The position numbers and the translations under genes were made by a program. A stretch of 44,930 nt of DNA from assembly GCF_022179685.1 (NCBI RefSeq), contig NZ_BPRB01000028.1, positions 1 to 44,930 on the forward strand. The letters are read 5' to 3'. A model generated the notes under the pieces. The model saw only the letters and a list, made by a program, of their open reading frames with translations. It was not told where the DNA came from and did no database searches. This stretch comes from Methylobacterium trifolii (GTDB lineage Bacteria; Pseudomonadota; Alphaproteobacteria; Rhizobiales; Beijerinckiaceae). Every line of letters begins with the position of its first letter. Position 1 is the stretch's first letter. This document shows, piece after piece, positions 8,149-15,863 of this stretch.

Positions 8149-8183
8149 TGACACATGTCACTTGCCGGGACCGATCCATGTGT
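8149..8183. promoter_or_regulatory. Candidate operator upstream of hicAB
   Basis: ACACATG (8151-8157) and CATGTGT (8177-8183) form a perfect 7-base inverted repeat. The left arm lies inside a smaller TGACA...TGTCA repeat (8149-8160). It sits 30 bases before the hicA start in an otherwise gene-free stretch. HicB antitoxins with a ribbon-helix-helix domain usually bind such palindromes to repress their own operon, so this is the best operator candidate. Confidence 0.45.
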
Positions 8184-8212
8184 GATGAAATAATTACACA
8201 CGGAGTGGGTCG

Positions 8213-8407
8213 ATGCCGAAGCCCGAGACCCATGCGAAGGCGATCGTCGATCGGCTCCTCAAGGAGGGTTGGGTCAGCGAGGGCGGCTCGAAGCACGACA
8301 AGTTCGGGCACCCGGACAGGCCCGGCGTCAAGATCATGGTGCCCCGGCACAGGACCCTGACGCCCGGCGTGGCCCGCAACGTCGCCGCCGCCGCCGGTTG
8401 GCTCTGA
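8213..8407 (+). CDS. hicA: HicA-family mRNA interferase toxin
   Basis: A 64-residue protein of the usual HicA size. It has the small double-stranded-RNA-binding-like fold signature: a helix with KAIVDRLLKEGW, then GGSKHDKFGHP with the conserved catalytic His at residue 28, then MVPRHRTLTPGVARNVAAAAGW. HicA toxins cut mRNA and are neutralised by HicB. GGAG lies about 7 bases before the ATG. The hicB gene follows after 11 bases, in toxin-first order as in most hicAB loci. A palindromic operator candidate lies just upstream. Confidence 0.88.
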   Translation: MPKPETHAKAIVDRLLKEGWVSEGGSKHDKFGHPDRPGVKIMVPRHRTLTPGVARNVAAAAGWL

Positions 8408-8418
8408 GAGGAACGCGC

Positions 8419-8829
8419 ATGCCCCGCTATTTCGCTCTGATCGATGGCACGGCCGGCGCCTATGGGGCGGCTTTCCCCGACTGCCCCGGCTGCACCGCGA
8501 TGGGTGAGAGCCTCGACGCGGTCATCCGTAACGCGGGCGAAGCCCTGCGCGAGTGGATGGGGGACCGCCTCGCCGCGGGTGGAACCGCCCCGGAGCCGCG
8601 CAGCGCCGAATCCCTCCTCGCGAGTCCCGATGCGGCGATGCTCGACGGACCGGCGTTCACCCTCGTGAGCGTGCCGCTGTTCTTGGACGAAGGCCGCTCG
8701 GTTCGCGTGAACCTCTCCCTCGATGCCGGTGCGCTCTCGATGATCGACAGGGCGGCGACGGAGCGCGGCATCACCCGGTCCGCCTTTCTCGTCTCGGCCG
8801 CACGGGACAAGATCCTCGCCGACGGATAG
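8419..8829 (+). CDS. hicB: HicB-family antitoxin
   Basis: A 136-residue protein. The N-terminal half (YFALIDGTAGAYGAAFPD...GCTAMGESLDAVIRNAGEAL) is the partially degraded RNase H-like HicB domain that binds HicA. The C-terminal half (SVRVNLSLDAGALSMIDRAA...ITRSAFLVSAAR) is a ribbon-helix-helix DNA-binding domain, which suggests that it also represses the operon. GAGAGGA precedes the ATG at 8419. An upstream start in this frame (8269) lies inside hicA and is rejected. Confidence 0.88.
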   Translation: MPRYFALIDGTAGAYGAAFPDCPGCTAMGESLDAVIRNAGEALREWMGDRLAAGGTAPEPRSAESLLASPDAAMLDGPAFTLVSVPLFLDEGRSVRVNLSLDAGALSMIDRAATERGITRSAFLVSAARDKILADG

Positions 8830-8872
8830 CGCACGGCGAAAACCTCCACGGCGGCGGCCGGTTCGGGATCAG

Positions 8873-9256
8873 CTAAAGGCTGAGGAAGGCCGCGACGAGG
8901 CCGATATCCGTCAGGCCATGCAGCATCTGGTCGAAGCCGAGCAGCCACCAGAACCGGACCTGCGCCGGACCCCAGCCGCCGCGCCGCGCCAGCCGGCTCT
9001 TGCCCCAGTCCACGCAGGCGTGGATCGCGAAATCCACCAGCGCCAGCCACCACAGGTGCGGGGCCACCACGAGGGCCACGCACAGGGTCGACGCCGCGTG
9101 GCAGGCCACGTGGGCGCAGAGGGGGCCGAGCCAGCCGGTCGCGCGCTCCTTGCCGCGGGCCATCCAGTCGGTCTGGAGCAGGAAGTCGGCGACGTAGTGC
9201 TTCGCGAGCATGGTGCCGGCGAGCAGCGCCATCGTCGAGACCGGGACCAGCGGCAT
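8873..9256 (-). CDS. DUF3307-like integral membrane protein
   Basis: A 127-residue hydrophobic protein with about three membrane segments. It contains AKHYVADFLLQTDWMARGK near the start and a His-containing segment (GFDQMLHGLTDIG) near the end. These match my recollection of DUF3307, a membrane family of unknown function often found as a partial unit. The start at 9256 has GGAGGAG just upstream; a longer frame to 9343 has no such site. It is convergent with hicB and divergent from cynS, with no obvious functional link to either. Confidence 0.7.
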   Translation of the reverse strand: MPLVPVSTMALLAGTMLAKHYVADFLLQTDWMARGKERATGWLGPLCAHVACHAASTLCVALVVAPHLWWLALVDFAIHACVDWGKSRLARRGGWGPAQVRFWWLLGFDQMLHGLTDIGLVAAFLSL

Positions 9257-9396
9257 CGTCTCCTCCGCGCGCACGGCCGGGCCGGAACGGTTCTGAGTGC
9301 CCGCAATCCTTCTCTTTTCCGTTAACCATCCGGTTCTCGCCAAGGTCGCCGGTCCCGGCCCGGTCCTTGCCTGCCCCGCGTCGCAGGAGGACCACC

Positions 9397-9885
9397 ATGA
9401 AGCGCGAAGACCTCACCGAGAAGCTGCTCGACATCAAGCGGGAGAAGGGCTGGACCTGGAAGTACATCCAGGACGAGATCGGCGGCCTCTCGCCGATCCT
9501 GATCACCGCAGCCTGCATGGGGCAGATGAAGCTGCCCAAGGCCCAGGCGAAGAAGGCGGCCGCCCTGTTCGGCCTGGACCTCTCCGAGGAGCGGATGCTG
9601 AACGAGCCGCCCTATCGCGGCTCGATCCCCCAGATGCCGCCGACCGACCCGCTGATCTACCGCCTCTACGAGCTGGTGATGGTCTACGGCACCACCTTCA
9701 AGGAGCTGATCCAGGAAGAGTTCGGCGACGGCATCATGTCGGCCATCGACTTCAACATGGACATGGCGCGGGAGGCCAACAACAAGGGCGACCGGGTCAA
9801 GCTGACGATGTCGGGCAAGTTCCTGCCCTACAAGTACTACGGCAACGACGACGCGACCCCGGAATACGGCTTCAAGGAAGGCTGA
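9397..9885 (+). CDS. cynS: Cyanate hydratase (cyanase)
   Basis: A 162-residue enzyme that converts cyanate and bicarbonate to ammonia and CO2. The N-terminal helical DNA-binding-like domain is followed by the catalytic domain. Arg89 and Glu92 (in LIYRLYE) and Ser115 (in GIMSAIDF) correspond to the known catalytic triad Arg96-Glu99-Ser122 of the E. coli enzyme. The end (KFLPYKYY) is also typical. CAGGAGG lies 6 bases before the ATG. No cyanate transporter (cynABD), carbonic anhydrase or cynR is adjacent, so it is probably a stand-alone detoxification or nitrogen-scavenging gene. Confidence 0.95.
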   Translation: MKREDLTEKLLDIKREKGWTWKYIQDEIGGLSPILITAACMGQMKLPKAQAKKAAALFGLDLSEERMLNEPPYRGSIPQMPPTDPLIYRLYELVMVYGTTFKELIQEEFGDGIMSAIDFNMDMAREANNKGDRVKLTMSGKFLPYKYYGNDDATPEYGFKEG

Positions 9886-9998
9886 CCGGACGGAGGGCGG
9901 CGTGCCATCGCGCACGTCGTCGCCGAGCGCGACCGTTGACAGGCGGGCGGAGTCCGGGAAGCGAGTGGCGCGACGCCACGACCCGGAGACGCGCCACG

Positions 9999-10412
9999 AT
10001 GAACGACCCCTTCGCCCGCCTGAACGGCTTCTCGCCCTACGCCCTGTCCGTCCTGCGGATCGTGACGGGCCTGCTGTTCATCGCGCACGGCACGCAGAAG
10101 TTCTTCGACCTGCCCCCGCGCACGAACCCGGCCCCGCAACTGCTCTCGCTGTTCGGCATCGGCGGCCTGCTCGAACTCGTCGGTGGCGCGCTCATCATCC
10201 TCGGCCTGTTCACCCGGCCGGTGGCCTTCCTGCTCTCCGGGCAGATGGCGGTGGCCTACTTCATGTTCCATGCGCCCAAGAGCGTCTACCCGTCCGTCAA
10301 CGGGGGGGAGCCGGCAATTCTGTTCTGCTTCGTCTTCCTCTACCTGTGCTTTGCCGGCCCCGGCCTCTGGAGCGTCGACGCCACGCGCACGCGCTCGCGC
10401 GGCTGGTTCTGA
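9999..10412 (+). CDS. DoxX-family membrane protein
   Basis: A 137-residue protein with four predicted membrane helices. LRIVTGLLFIAHGTQKFFD at residues 15-33, the GGLLELVGGALIILGLFTRP segment and FLLSGQMAVAYF are the hallmarks of the DoxX family of small inner-membrane proteins, linked to quinone or thiol redox balance. The start at 9999 has CGGAGA upstream. An open frame from 9297 runs through cynS and is not used. It is 113 bases downstream of cynS on the same strand. Its stop codon lies in a hairpin shared with the convergent MRJP-like gene. Confidence 0.85.
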   Translation: MNDPFARLNGFSPYALSVLRIVTGLLFIAHGTQKFFDLPPRTNPAPQLLSLFGIGGLLELVGGALIILGLFTRPVAFLLSGQMAVAYFMFHAPKSVYPSVNGGEPAILFCFVFLYLCFAGPGLWSVDATRTRSRGWF

Positions 10413-10438
10413 GGCCGTCCGCGCCGGCCCGGCCTCAG
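10409..10438. terminator. Shared convergent hairpin containing both stop codons
   Basis: CTGAGGCCG (10409-10417) and CGGCCTCAG (10430-10438) form a perfect 9-base stem with a 12-base loop. The TGA of doxX (10410-10412) and the TGA of the opposite MRJP-like gene (10435-10437) sit in mirror positions in the two arms. This is a likely bidirectional terminator, without a T-tract. Confidence 0.55.
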
Positions 10439-11616
10439 GCCGGGTCGGCGTCGATCCGCACGCGCAGGATGGCGTAGGGCGGCTCCTGCAGGTCGCGGCC
10501 GCCGTTGAATTCCGGCCGGCGGTTGACCTGCGAGGCGGAGATGTAGAGCCAGCGGTCCGGGGTGATCCAGAACGTGTCGGCCCAGATCAGGCGCTCGTCG
10601 GAGGCGATGACCTCGATCGTCCCGTCCGGGTTCCGGCGGCCGACCGCGTTGTGCTCCTGCAGGCTCAGGTAGACCCGGTCCTTCGAATCCGTGGTCAGGC
10701 CGCCGGTCATGCCCTTCTCGCCGAGGTCCTGGACGGAGGCCGCCACCTCCGCATCCGTCACCGTCGGGTCGAGCAGGCCGGCGGTGTCGACCGCGTAGAG
10801 CCGCCGGCCCATCAGGGGCGCGTAGTAGAGCCGCTTGCCGTCCGGGCTCAGCGCGATCCCGTTGGCGCCGCCCTTCGGCGATTGCGGCGGGGCGTCGCCC
10901 TTGGTCAGCATGACGGGGCGGCGCTCGACGAACTTGACGATGCCCTTCTGCGACTTGGTGCTGGCATGCCCGTCCAGCCGCCGCGCCACCTGGCCGGTGG
11001 CGAGGTCGACGGCCAGGATCGCCCCCTCGTCCCCCTGACCCTGGTCGGTGATGTAGGCGCGCCGGTAGCCGTCCCGGATGTCCACCCGCAGGTCGTTCAG
11101 GGACGAGGTCGGGGTGATGCCGGAATCGAGCGGAATCACGCGAAGGATGCGATTCTCGCGGATGTCCACCTGGAGGAGCTTGGCTCCGCCCGGCACCGGG
11201 GCGCCCTTGCCCTCGGGCAGGCCGGCATCGAGCAGCCAGAGGGTGTCGTCGCGGTCGAACACTCCGTTGGGGACGTGGAAGAGCGCGGCCTGCGGCCGGG
11301 ACCGGTCCGGCCGGTTGGCCGCCGCATCCGGATAGGGCACGACCTCGCCGCCGGCCACGACCTCGCCCAGGGTGATCGGGACTTTGTCGTCGAAGCGCGG
11401 CATCATCACGAAGACGCGCCCGCCCCGGGAGATCGCCAGCCCGGTCGGGGCCGAGGCGGCCTTGGCCGCGATCGCCAGTTCCATTCCCCCGGCCGGGCGG
11501 CTGGCCGCCGCCTTCGCGCCGGCGGTCGCGGGCGAGGCGGTGTCCGCGGCGGCCGCCTGCGTGGCGGCCAGGGTGACGAGGCCGGAGGCGAGAAGCGTGC
11601 GTCTGTCGAGGTCCAT
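10435..11616 (-). CDS. Exported MRJP/yellow-like beta-propeller protein
   Basis: A 393-residue protein of the major royal jelly protein/yellow family, a six-bladed propeller fold found scattered in bacteria. Recognisable parts are GGRVFVMMPRFDD, LNDLRVDI...AYITD, NGIALSPDGKRLYYAPL and the LWLLDAG segment. The N-terminus (DRRTLLASGLVTLAATQ) is a Tat-like signal, implying periplasmic export. Ligand and activity are unknown; some relatives bind small amines or act as lactonases. The start ATG (11616-11614) follows the upstream SMP-30 gene by 17 bases, so the two are probably co-transcribed. Confidence 0.8.
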   Translation of the reverse strand: MDLDRRTLLASGLVTLAATQAAAADTASPATAGAKAAASRPAGGMELAIAAKAASAPTGLAISRGGRVFVMMPRFDDKVPITLGEVVAGGEVVPYPDAAANRPDRSRPQAALFHVPNGVFDRDDTLWLLDAGLPEGKGAPVPGGAKLLQVDIRENRILRVIPLDSGITPTSSLNDLRVDIRDGYRRAYITDQGQGDEGAILAVDLATGQVARRLDGHASTKSQKGIVKFVERRPVMLTKGDAPPQSPKGGANGIALSPDGKRLYYAPLMGRRLYAVDTAGLLDPTVTDAEVAASVQDLGEKGMTGGLTTDSKDRVYLSLQEHNAVGRRNPDGTIEVIASDERLIWADTFWITPDRWLYISASQVNRRPEFNGGRDLQEPPYAILRVRIDADPA

Positions 11617-11633
11617 GGGGTTCCCTGGCGCGG

Positions 11634-12608
11634 TCAGCCGCGCGTGGCGGTCTTCAGGTCGATGGCGTGGATGGCCTTGCCGGCGGCGATGAAGAGCCGG
11701 CGCCCGTCCGCGCCGCCGAAGGCGAGGTTGCCGACGATTCCAGGCGTCGCGATGCGGCCGAGCCGGGTGCCGTCCGCATGGAACACCCGCACCCCGTCGA
11801 GGCAGGCGACGTAGACGCGGCCTCCCGCATCGACCTTCAGCCCGTCCGGCACACCGGCCTCCAGCGCGGCAAAGGTCCGGGGCGGCCCGAGCCGGCCGCC
11901 GGAGAGCGGGAAGGCCAGCACCATCCGCGCGCCTTCCGGATTCAGGGACGCCCCCGATTCGCTGACGTAGAGGGTCCGGCCGTCCGGCGAGAAGGCGAGG
12001 CCGTTCGGCTGGTCGACGGCGTCCGTCATCGCCTCGACGCGGCCGGGCTCGGGGATGCGGTAGACCCGCCGGGCGGTCTGGGCCGGCTCGGCCTGGATCC
12101 CCTCCTCCGGCTCGGTGATGCCGTAGACCGGATCGGTGAACCAGATCGCCCCGTCCGGGCCGAGCGTGGCATCGTTGGGGGAATTGAGCGGCTTGCCGTC
12201 GTAGGCATCGGCCAGCACCGTCACGGTGCCGTCCGCTTCGCGACGCACGACGCGGCGGGTGCGGTGCTCGCAGGTGACGAGCCGGCCGCGCGCGTCCAGG
12301 GTGTTGCCGTTGGCGTTGTTCGAGGGCGCGAAGAGCGGGCTCACGAGGCCGTCTCCGCCCAGCAGGTCGATGCGGTTGCCCTTCACGTCGCTGAAGACGA
12401 GGCCGCCGAGCCCGGCCACCCAGCACGGCCCCTCGCACCAGCGCCCCTGCCCGTAGAGGGTGCGCAGGCGCGCGTCCGGATCGATCACCGCGGTGAAGCG
12501 CGGGTCGTCCACGCGCACCACGGGCTCGGCAGCTTGCGCGAGGCCGGGTCGGACCGCGGCCAGGCCGAGGACGCCGCCGAGGATCGTGCGTCTGCGCAGG
12601 GTCTGCAT
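11634..12608 (-). CDS. Exported SMP-30/gluconolactonase-family protein
   Basis: A 324-residue propeller protein. The typical signature is present in order: EGPCWVAGLGGLVFSDVKGNRI, a NGNTLDARGRLVTCEH segment, LNSPNDATLGPDGAIWFTDP with the Asn-Asp metal-site region, and PNGLAFSPDGRTLYVSES. The family hydrolyses sugar lactones using a divalent metal. The start (RRRTILGGVLGLAAV) is a Tat-like signal, so it should be periplasmic. It is followed by a second propeller protein 17 bases downstream, and preceded, 73 bases away on the same strand, by an M20 peptidase. Sugar-lactone turnover in the periplasm is a reasonable but unproven role. Confidence 0.88.
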   Translation of the reverse strand: MQTLRRRTILGGVLGLAAVRPGLAQAAEPVVRVDDPRFTAVIDPDARLRTLYGQGRWCEGPCWVAGLGGLVFSDVKGNRIDLLGGDGLVSPLFAPSNNANGNTLDARGRLVTCEHRTRRVVRREADGTVTVLADAYDGKPLNSPNDATLGPDGAIWFTDPVYGITEPEEGIQAEPAQTARRVYRIPEPGRVEAMTDAVDQPNGLAFSPDGRTLYVSESGASLNPEGARMVLAFPLSGGRLGPPRTFAALEAGVPDGLKVDAGGRVYVACLDGVRVFHADGTRLGRIATPGIVGNLAFGGADGRRLFIAAGKAIHAIDLKTATRG

Positions 12609-12681
12609 GTCTCTCCCGGAGGCCGAGTCGTCCGGCTAACGCGACGGCGGCCGGGACGATCCCTCCTCCGGGGCGGCCGGG

Positions 12682-14070
12682 TCAGCCCCGTGCGCCGAAG
12701 GCCGCGAGGATGCGGGCCCAGGAGCGGGTGCCCTTGTGGAAGCTGCGCAGGTCGTACTTCTCGTTGGGCGAGTGGATGCGGTCGTCGTCCAGCCCGAAGC
12801 CGATCAGCAGGGTGTTGCGGTCGAGGATGCGCTTGAAGTCGCCCACGATCGGGATCGAGCCGCCGGCTCCCACCGTGACGGCCGGGACTCCCCATTCCTC
12901 GGCCAGTGCCGCTTTGGCGATCTCCAGTTCCGGCATGTCGAAGGGCAGGCTGATCGCCCGCGAGCCCTTGTAGGTGATCACCTCGACCCGGCAGTCGTCC
13001 GGCACCCGCGCCCGCACGAAGGCCTCGAAGGTCTCGGCCAGCACCTTCGGGTCCTGGTCGTCCACGAGGCGGAAGGAGACCTTGGCCGAGGCCGTGCTCG
13101 CGATCACGGTCTTGGTCCCCTCCCCCGTATAGCCGCCGATGATGCCGTTCACGTCGCAGGCCGGGCGGGACTGCACCAGCTCGATCGGGAGCCGCCCGCG
13201 CTCGCCGGCCGGCTCCTTCAGCCCGATCGGCCCCAGGAACTTCTCCGCAGTGAGGCCGAGGCCGCGCCACTGCTCGACGACCTCGGGCGGACGCTCGTGC
13301 ACGCCGTCGTAGAATCCCGGCAGCGTCACGCGCCCCTCCGCATCATGCAGGTCCGCGATGATGCGCGACAGGACGTGGATCGGGTTGCGCGCCGCGCCCC
13401 CGAAGAAGCCGGAATGCAGGTCACGGTCGGCGCACGTCACCTTGACCTCGAAATAGGCGAGGCCCCGGAGCGAGGTGGTGATGGCAGGCGTGGCCGGGTC
13501 CCACATCCCCGTGTCGCAGACCAGCACGATGTCGGAGGCGAGCTTTTCACGGTTCTGCGCGACCCATTCGGGCAGCCCCTGCGAGCCGTTCTCTTCCGCC
13601 CCCTCGATCAGCAGGGTGACGCCGCAGGGCAACTCGCCGTTCATGGCCAGATGCGCCCGGCAGGCCTCGACGAAGGTCATCACCTGGCCCTTGTCGTCGG
13701 AGGCGCCCCGCGCGACGATTTTTTTGTTGCCCGCCGCGTCGGTCGCGATCCTCGGCTCGAAGGGCGGCGTCTCCCACAGGTTCAGGGGATCGACCGGCTG
13801 CACGTCGTAATGGCCGTAGAACAGGACGTGCGGCGCGCCGGGCTTGGGCTTGTGGGCGAGCACGACCGGGTGGAGCGACGTCTCGTTCACCGAGGTCTCG
13901 AAGCCGAGCGCCGTCAGGTCGGCCGCCAGCCAGTCCGCCGCCTTGCGGCAATCTCCGGCATAGGCCGGATCCGTCGAGATCGAGGGGATGCGCAGGAACG
14001 CGAACAGGCGCTCCAGGGCGTTGTCGAGATCCGTGTCGATGTCGTTGAGGACGGGATCGAGCGCGGCCAT
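12682..14070 (-). CDS. M20-family metallopeptidase (dipeptidase-like)
   Basis: A 462-residue enzyme of the M20 dipeptidase/carboxypeptidase group. Metal-site motifs are visible: [10 protein letters not shown] (His and Asp ligands near residue 85), [11 protein letters not shown] (bridging Asp), [10 protein letters not shown] (catalytic Glu and ligand Glu), and a His near the C-terminus in [10 protein letters not shown]. It should be a cytoplasmic di-zinc enzyme; no signal peptide is seen. The start at 14070 has GGAGG 8 bases upstream; the open frame to 14133 lacks one. It probably opens the transcription unit that continues into the two propeller genes. Confidence 0.92.
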   Translation of the reverse strand: MAALDPVLNDIDTDLDNALERLFAFLRIPSISTDPAYAGDCRKAADWLAADLTALGFETSVNETSLHPVVLAHKPKPGAPHVLFYGHYDVQPVDPLNLWETPPFEPRIATDAAGNKKIVARGASDDKGQVMTFVEACRAHLAMNGELPCGVTLLIEGAEENGSQGLPEWVAQNREKLASDIVLVCDTGMWDPATPAITTSLRGLAYFEVKVTCADRDLHSGFFGGAARNPIHVLSRIIADLHDAEGRVTLPGFYDGVHERPPEVVEQWRGLGLTAEKFLGPIGLKEPAGERGRLPIELVQSRPACDVNGIIGGYTGEGTKTVIASTASAKVSFRLVDDQDPKVLAETFEAFVRARVPDDCRVEVITYKGSRAISLPFDMPELEIAKAALAEEWGVPAVTVGAGGSIPIVGDFKRILDRNTLLIGFGLDDDRIHSPNEKYDLRSFHKGTRSWARILAAFGARG

Positions 14071-14302
14071 CGGGCTGCCTCCGGTGCGATGCGGGACCAG
14101 TGCGGGCAGGGTTAGCCGAGGCGGGCCCCGCACCGCAACGTCGGGCGATCGGCCTCTCGGGAACAGCCGCAGATTGGAACGGTTATCAGGAAAGCGACCG
14201 GGAAGCCGTGCGCCGCAGCGTCGACCCCCCGATTGCCGCGGGACGGCCGCGGCCCAGCCCCATCACGTCCGGTATCCGTCTGCGCGCGGCCCGGCGACAC
14301 CT

Positions 14303-14842
14303 ATGGAAAGTCCCATGCTTATTGAGAGCGGTTCGCCCGTCGCGGCCGACACACGGATCGGCATCAGCCTGACGATCAACGGGCAGCTGCGCGACCTCCA
14401 GGTCGCCCCCTGGACCACCCTCCTCGACCTCCTTCGCGAGCACCTCGACCTCACCGGCACCAAGAAGGGCTGCGACCACGGCCAGTGCGGCGCCTGCACC
14501 GTGCTGGTGGACGGCACCCGCGTGAATGCCTGCCTCGCGCTCGCGGTGATGAAGGACGGCGCCGAGATCACCACTGTCGAGGGCCTTGCGGGCCTTGCCA
14601 ACGAGGGCGCCGGCAGCAACGGGCTGCACCCGATCCAGGCGGCCTTCGTCGAGCACGACGCCTTCCAGTGCGGCTACTGCACGCCGGGCCAGCTCTGCTC
14701 CTCCGTCGGCCTGATGAACGAAGGCCACGCCAAGTCGCGCGACGAGATCCGCGAGGCCATGAGCGGCAACATCTGCCGCTGCGGCGCCTACCCCAACATC
14801 GTCGACGCGATCGAGGACGTGATGCAGGGAGAGGCCCGATGA
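14303..14842 (+). CDS. paoA: Molybdenum hydroxylase, [2Fe-2S] subunit (PaoA/YagT-like)
   Basis: A 179-residue iron-sulfur subunit. The plant-type [2Fe-2S] motif [16 protein letters not shown]...NACL and the second cluster motif [10 protein letters not shown]...GNICRCGAY hold all eight cysteines. The E. coli PaoA homologue has a Tat signal; none is evident here, so the enzyme may be cytoplasmic or use another start. ATG codons at 14303 and 14315 are both possible; neither has a strong ribosome-binding site. The gene overlaps the FAD subunit by ATGA. With the next two genes it forms an aldehyde or xanthine-type oxidoreductase. Confidence 0.9.
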   Translation: MESPMLIESGSPVAADTRIGISLTINGQLRDLQVAPWTTLLDLLREHLDLTGTKKGCDHGQCGACTVLVDGTRVNACLALAVMKDGAEITTVEGLAGLANEGAGSNGLHPIQAAFVEHDAFQCGYCTPGQLCSSVGLMNEGHAKSRDEIREAMSGNICRCGAYPNIVDAIEDVMQGEAR

Positions 14843-15852
14843 ACCGCTTCGATTACGTCCGTGCCGGCACGGTCGCCGAGGCCGTCCAGGCCTTCGCTGC
14901 CGGACCGGACGCGCGCTTCATCGCCGGGGGCACCAACCTCGTCGACCTGATGAAGTACGACGTCGAGCGGCCGGGCCGCCTCGTCGACATCACTCGCCTG
15001 CCGCTGGCCGAGATCGAGGAGCACGACGGCGGCCTGCGCATCGGGGCGCTCGTGACCAACGCCAACGTCGCCTACGATGCCCGCGTCCGGGAGCGCTATC
15101 CGCTGCTCGCCAACGCGATCCTGGCGGGTGCCTCGGCGCAGCTGCGCAACGCGGCTTCCACCGGCGGAAACCTGCTCCAGCGCACCCGCTGCTATTATTT
15201 CTACGACACGGCCACGCCCTGCAACAAGCGCATCCCCGGCTCGGGATGCCCGGCGATCCAGGGCCTCAACCGCATCCACGCGATCTTCGGGGCGAGCGAG
15301 TCCTGCATCGCCACCCACCCCTCCGACATGTGCGTGGCGCTGGCCGCCCTGGAGGCCGTCGTGCGGGTGAGCGGGCCGGAGGGCGAGCGCAGCATCGCCT
15401 TCTCCGACTTCCACCGCCTGCCGGGCGACACGCCCGAGGTGGACACCACCCTCAAGCCCGGCGAGATCGTCGTCTCGGTCGACCTGCCGGAGCGGGGCTT
15501 CGCGTCCAACTTCACCTACCTGAAGCTGCGCGACCGGCTCTCCTACGCCTTCGCTCTGGTCTCGGTCGCCGCGGGCTTTGAGTTCGACGGCGAGACGGTC
15601 AAGACCGCCCGCCTCGCGCTCGGCGGCGTCGCCCACAAGCCCTGGCGCAACCGGGAGGCCGAGGCCCTGCTCCAGGGCAAGCCCGCCACCCGCGAAACCT
15701 TCCAGGCCGCCGCCGACCTGATCGTCGCGGAGGCCAAACCCCAGTCCGAGAACGGCTTCAAGGTCGAGCTGGCACGGCGCGCCATCGTGCGCGGCCTCGA
15801 ACAGGCGGCCGCCGGCACGCCGCAATCGCTCTCCGACAAGCGCATCCAGTGA
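14839..15852 (+). CDS. paoB: Molybdenum hydroxylase, FAD-binding subunit (PaoB/YagS-like)
   Basis: A 337-residue subunit of the xanthine dehydrogenase FAD family. [14 protein letters not shown] and [11 protein letters not shown] are the FAD-binding segments. A Cys-containing insertion at about residues 115-140 ([17 protein letters not shown] and then SGC) resembles the extra [4Fe-4S] loop that characterises PaoB. This favours the Pao-type aldehyde oxidoreductase over ordinary xanthine dehydrogenase. Translation is coupled to the upstream gene by an ATGA overlap. Confidence 0.9.
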   Translation: MNRFDYVRAGTVAEAVQAFAAGPDARFIAGGTNLVDLMKYDVERPGRLVDITRLPLAEIEEHDGGLRIGALVTNANVAYDARVRERYPLLANAILAGASAQLRNAASTGGNLLQRTRCYYFYDTATPCNKRIPGSGCPAIQGLNRIHAIFGASESCIATHPSDMCVALAALEAVVRVSGPEGERSIAFSDFHRLPGDTPEVDTTLKPGEIVVSVDLPERGFASNFTYLKLRDRLSYAFALVSVAAGFEFDGETVKTARLALGGVAHKPWRNREAEALLQGKPATRETFQAAADLIVAEAKPQSENGFKVELARRAIVRGLEQAAAGTPQSLSDKRIQ

Positions 15853-15863
15853 GATCCGACCCG

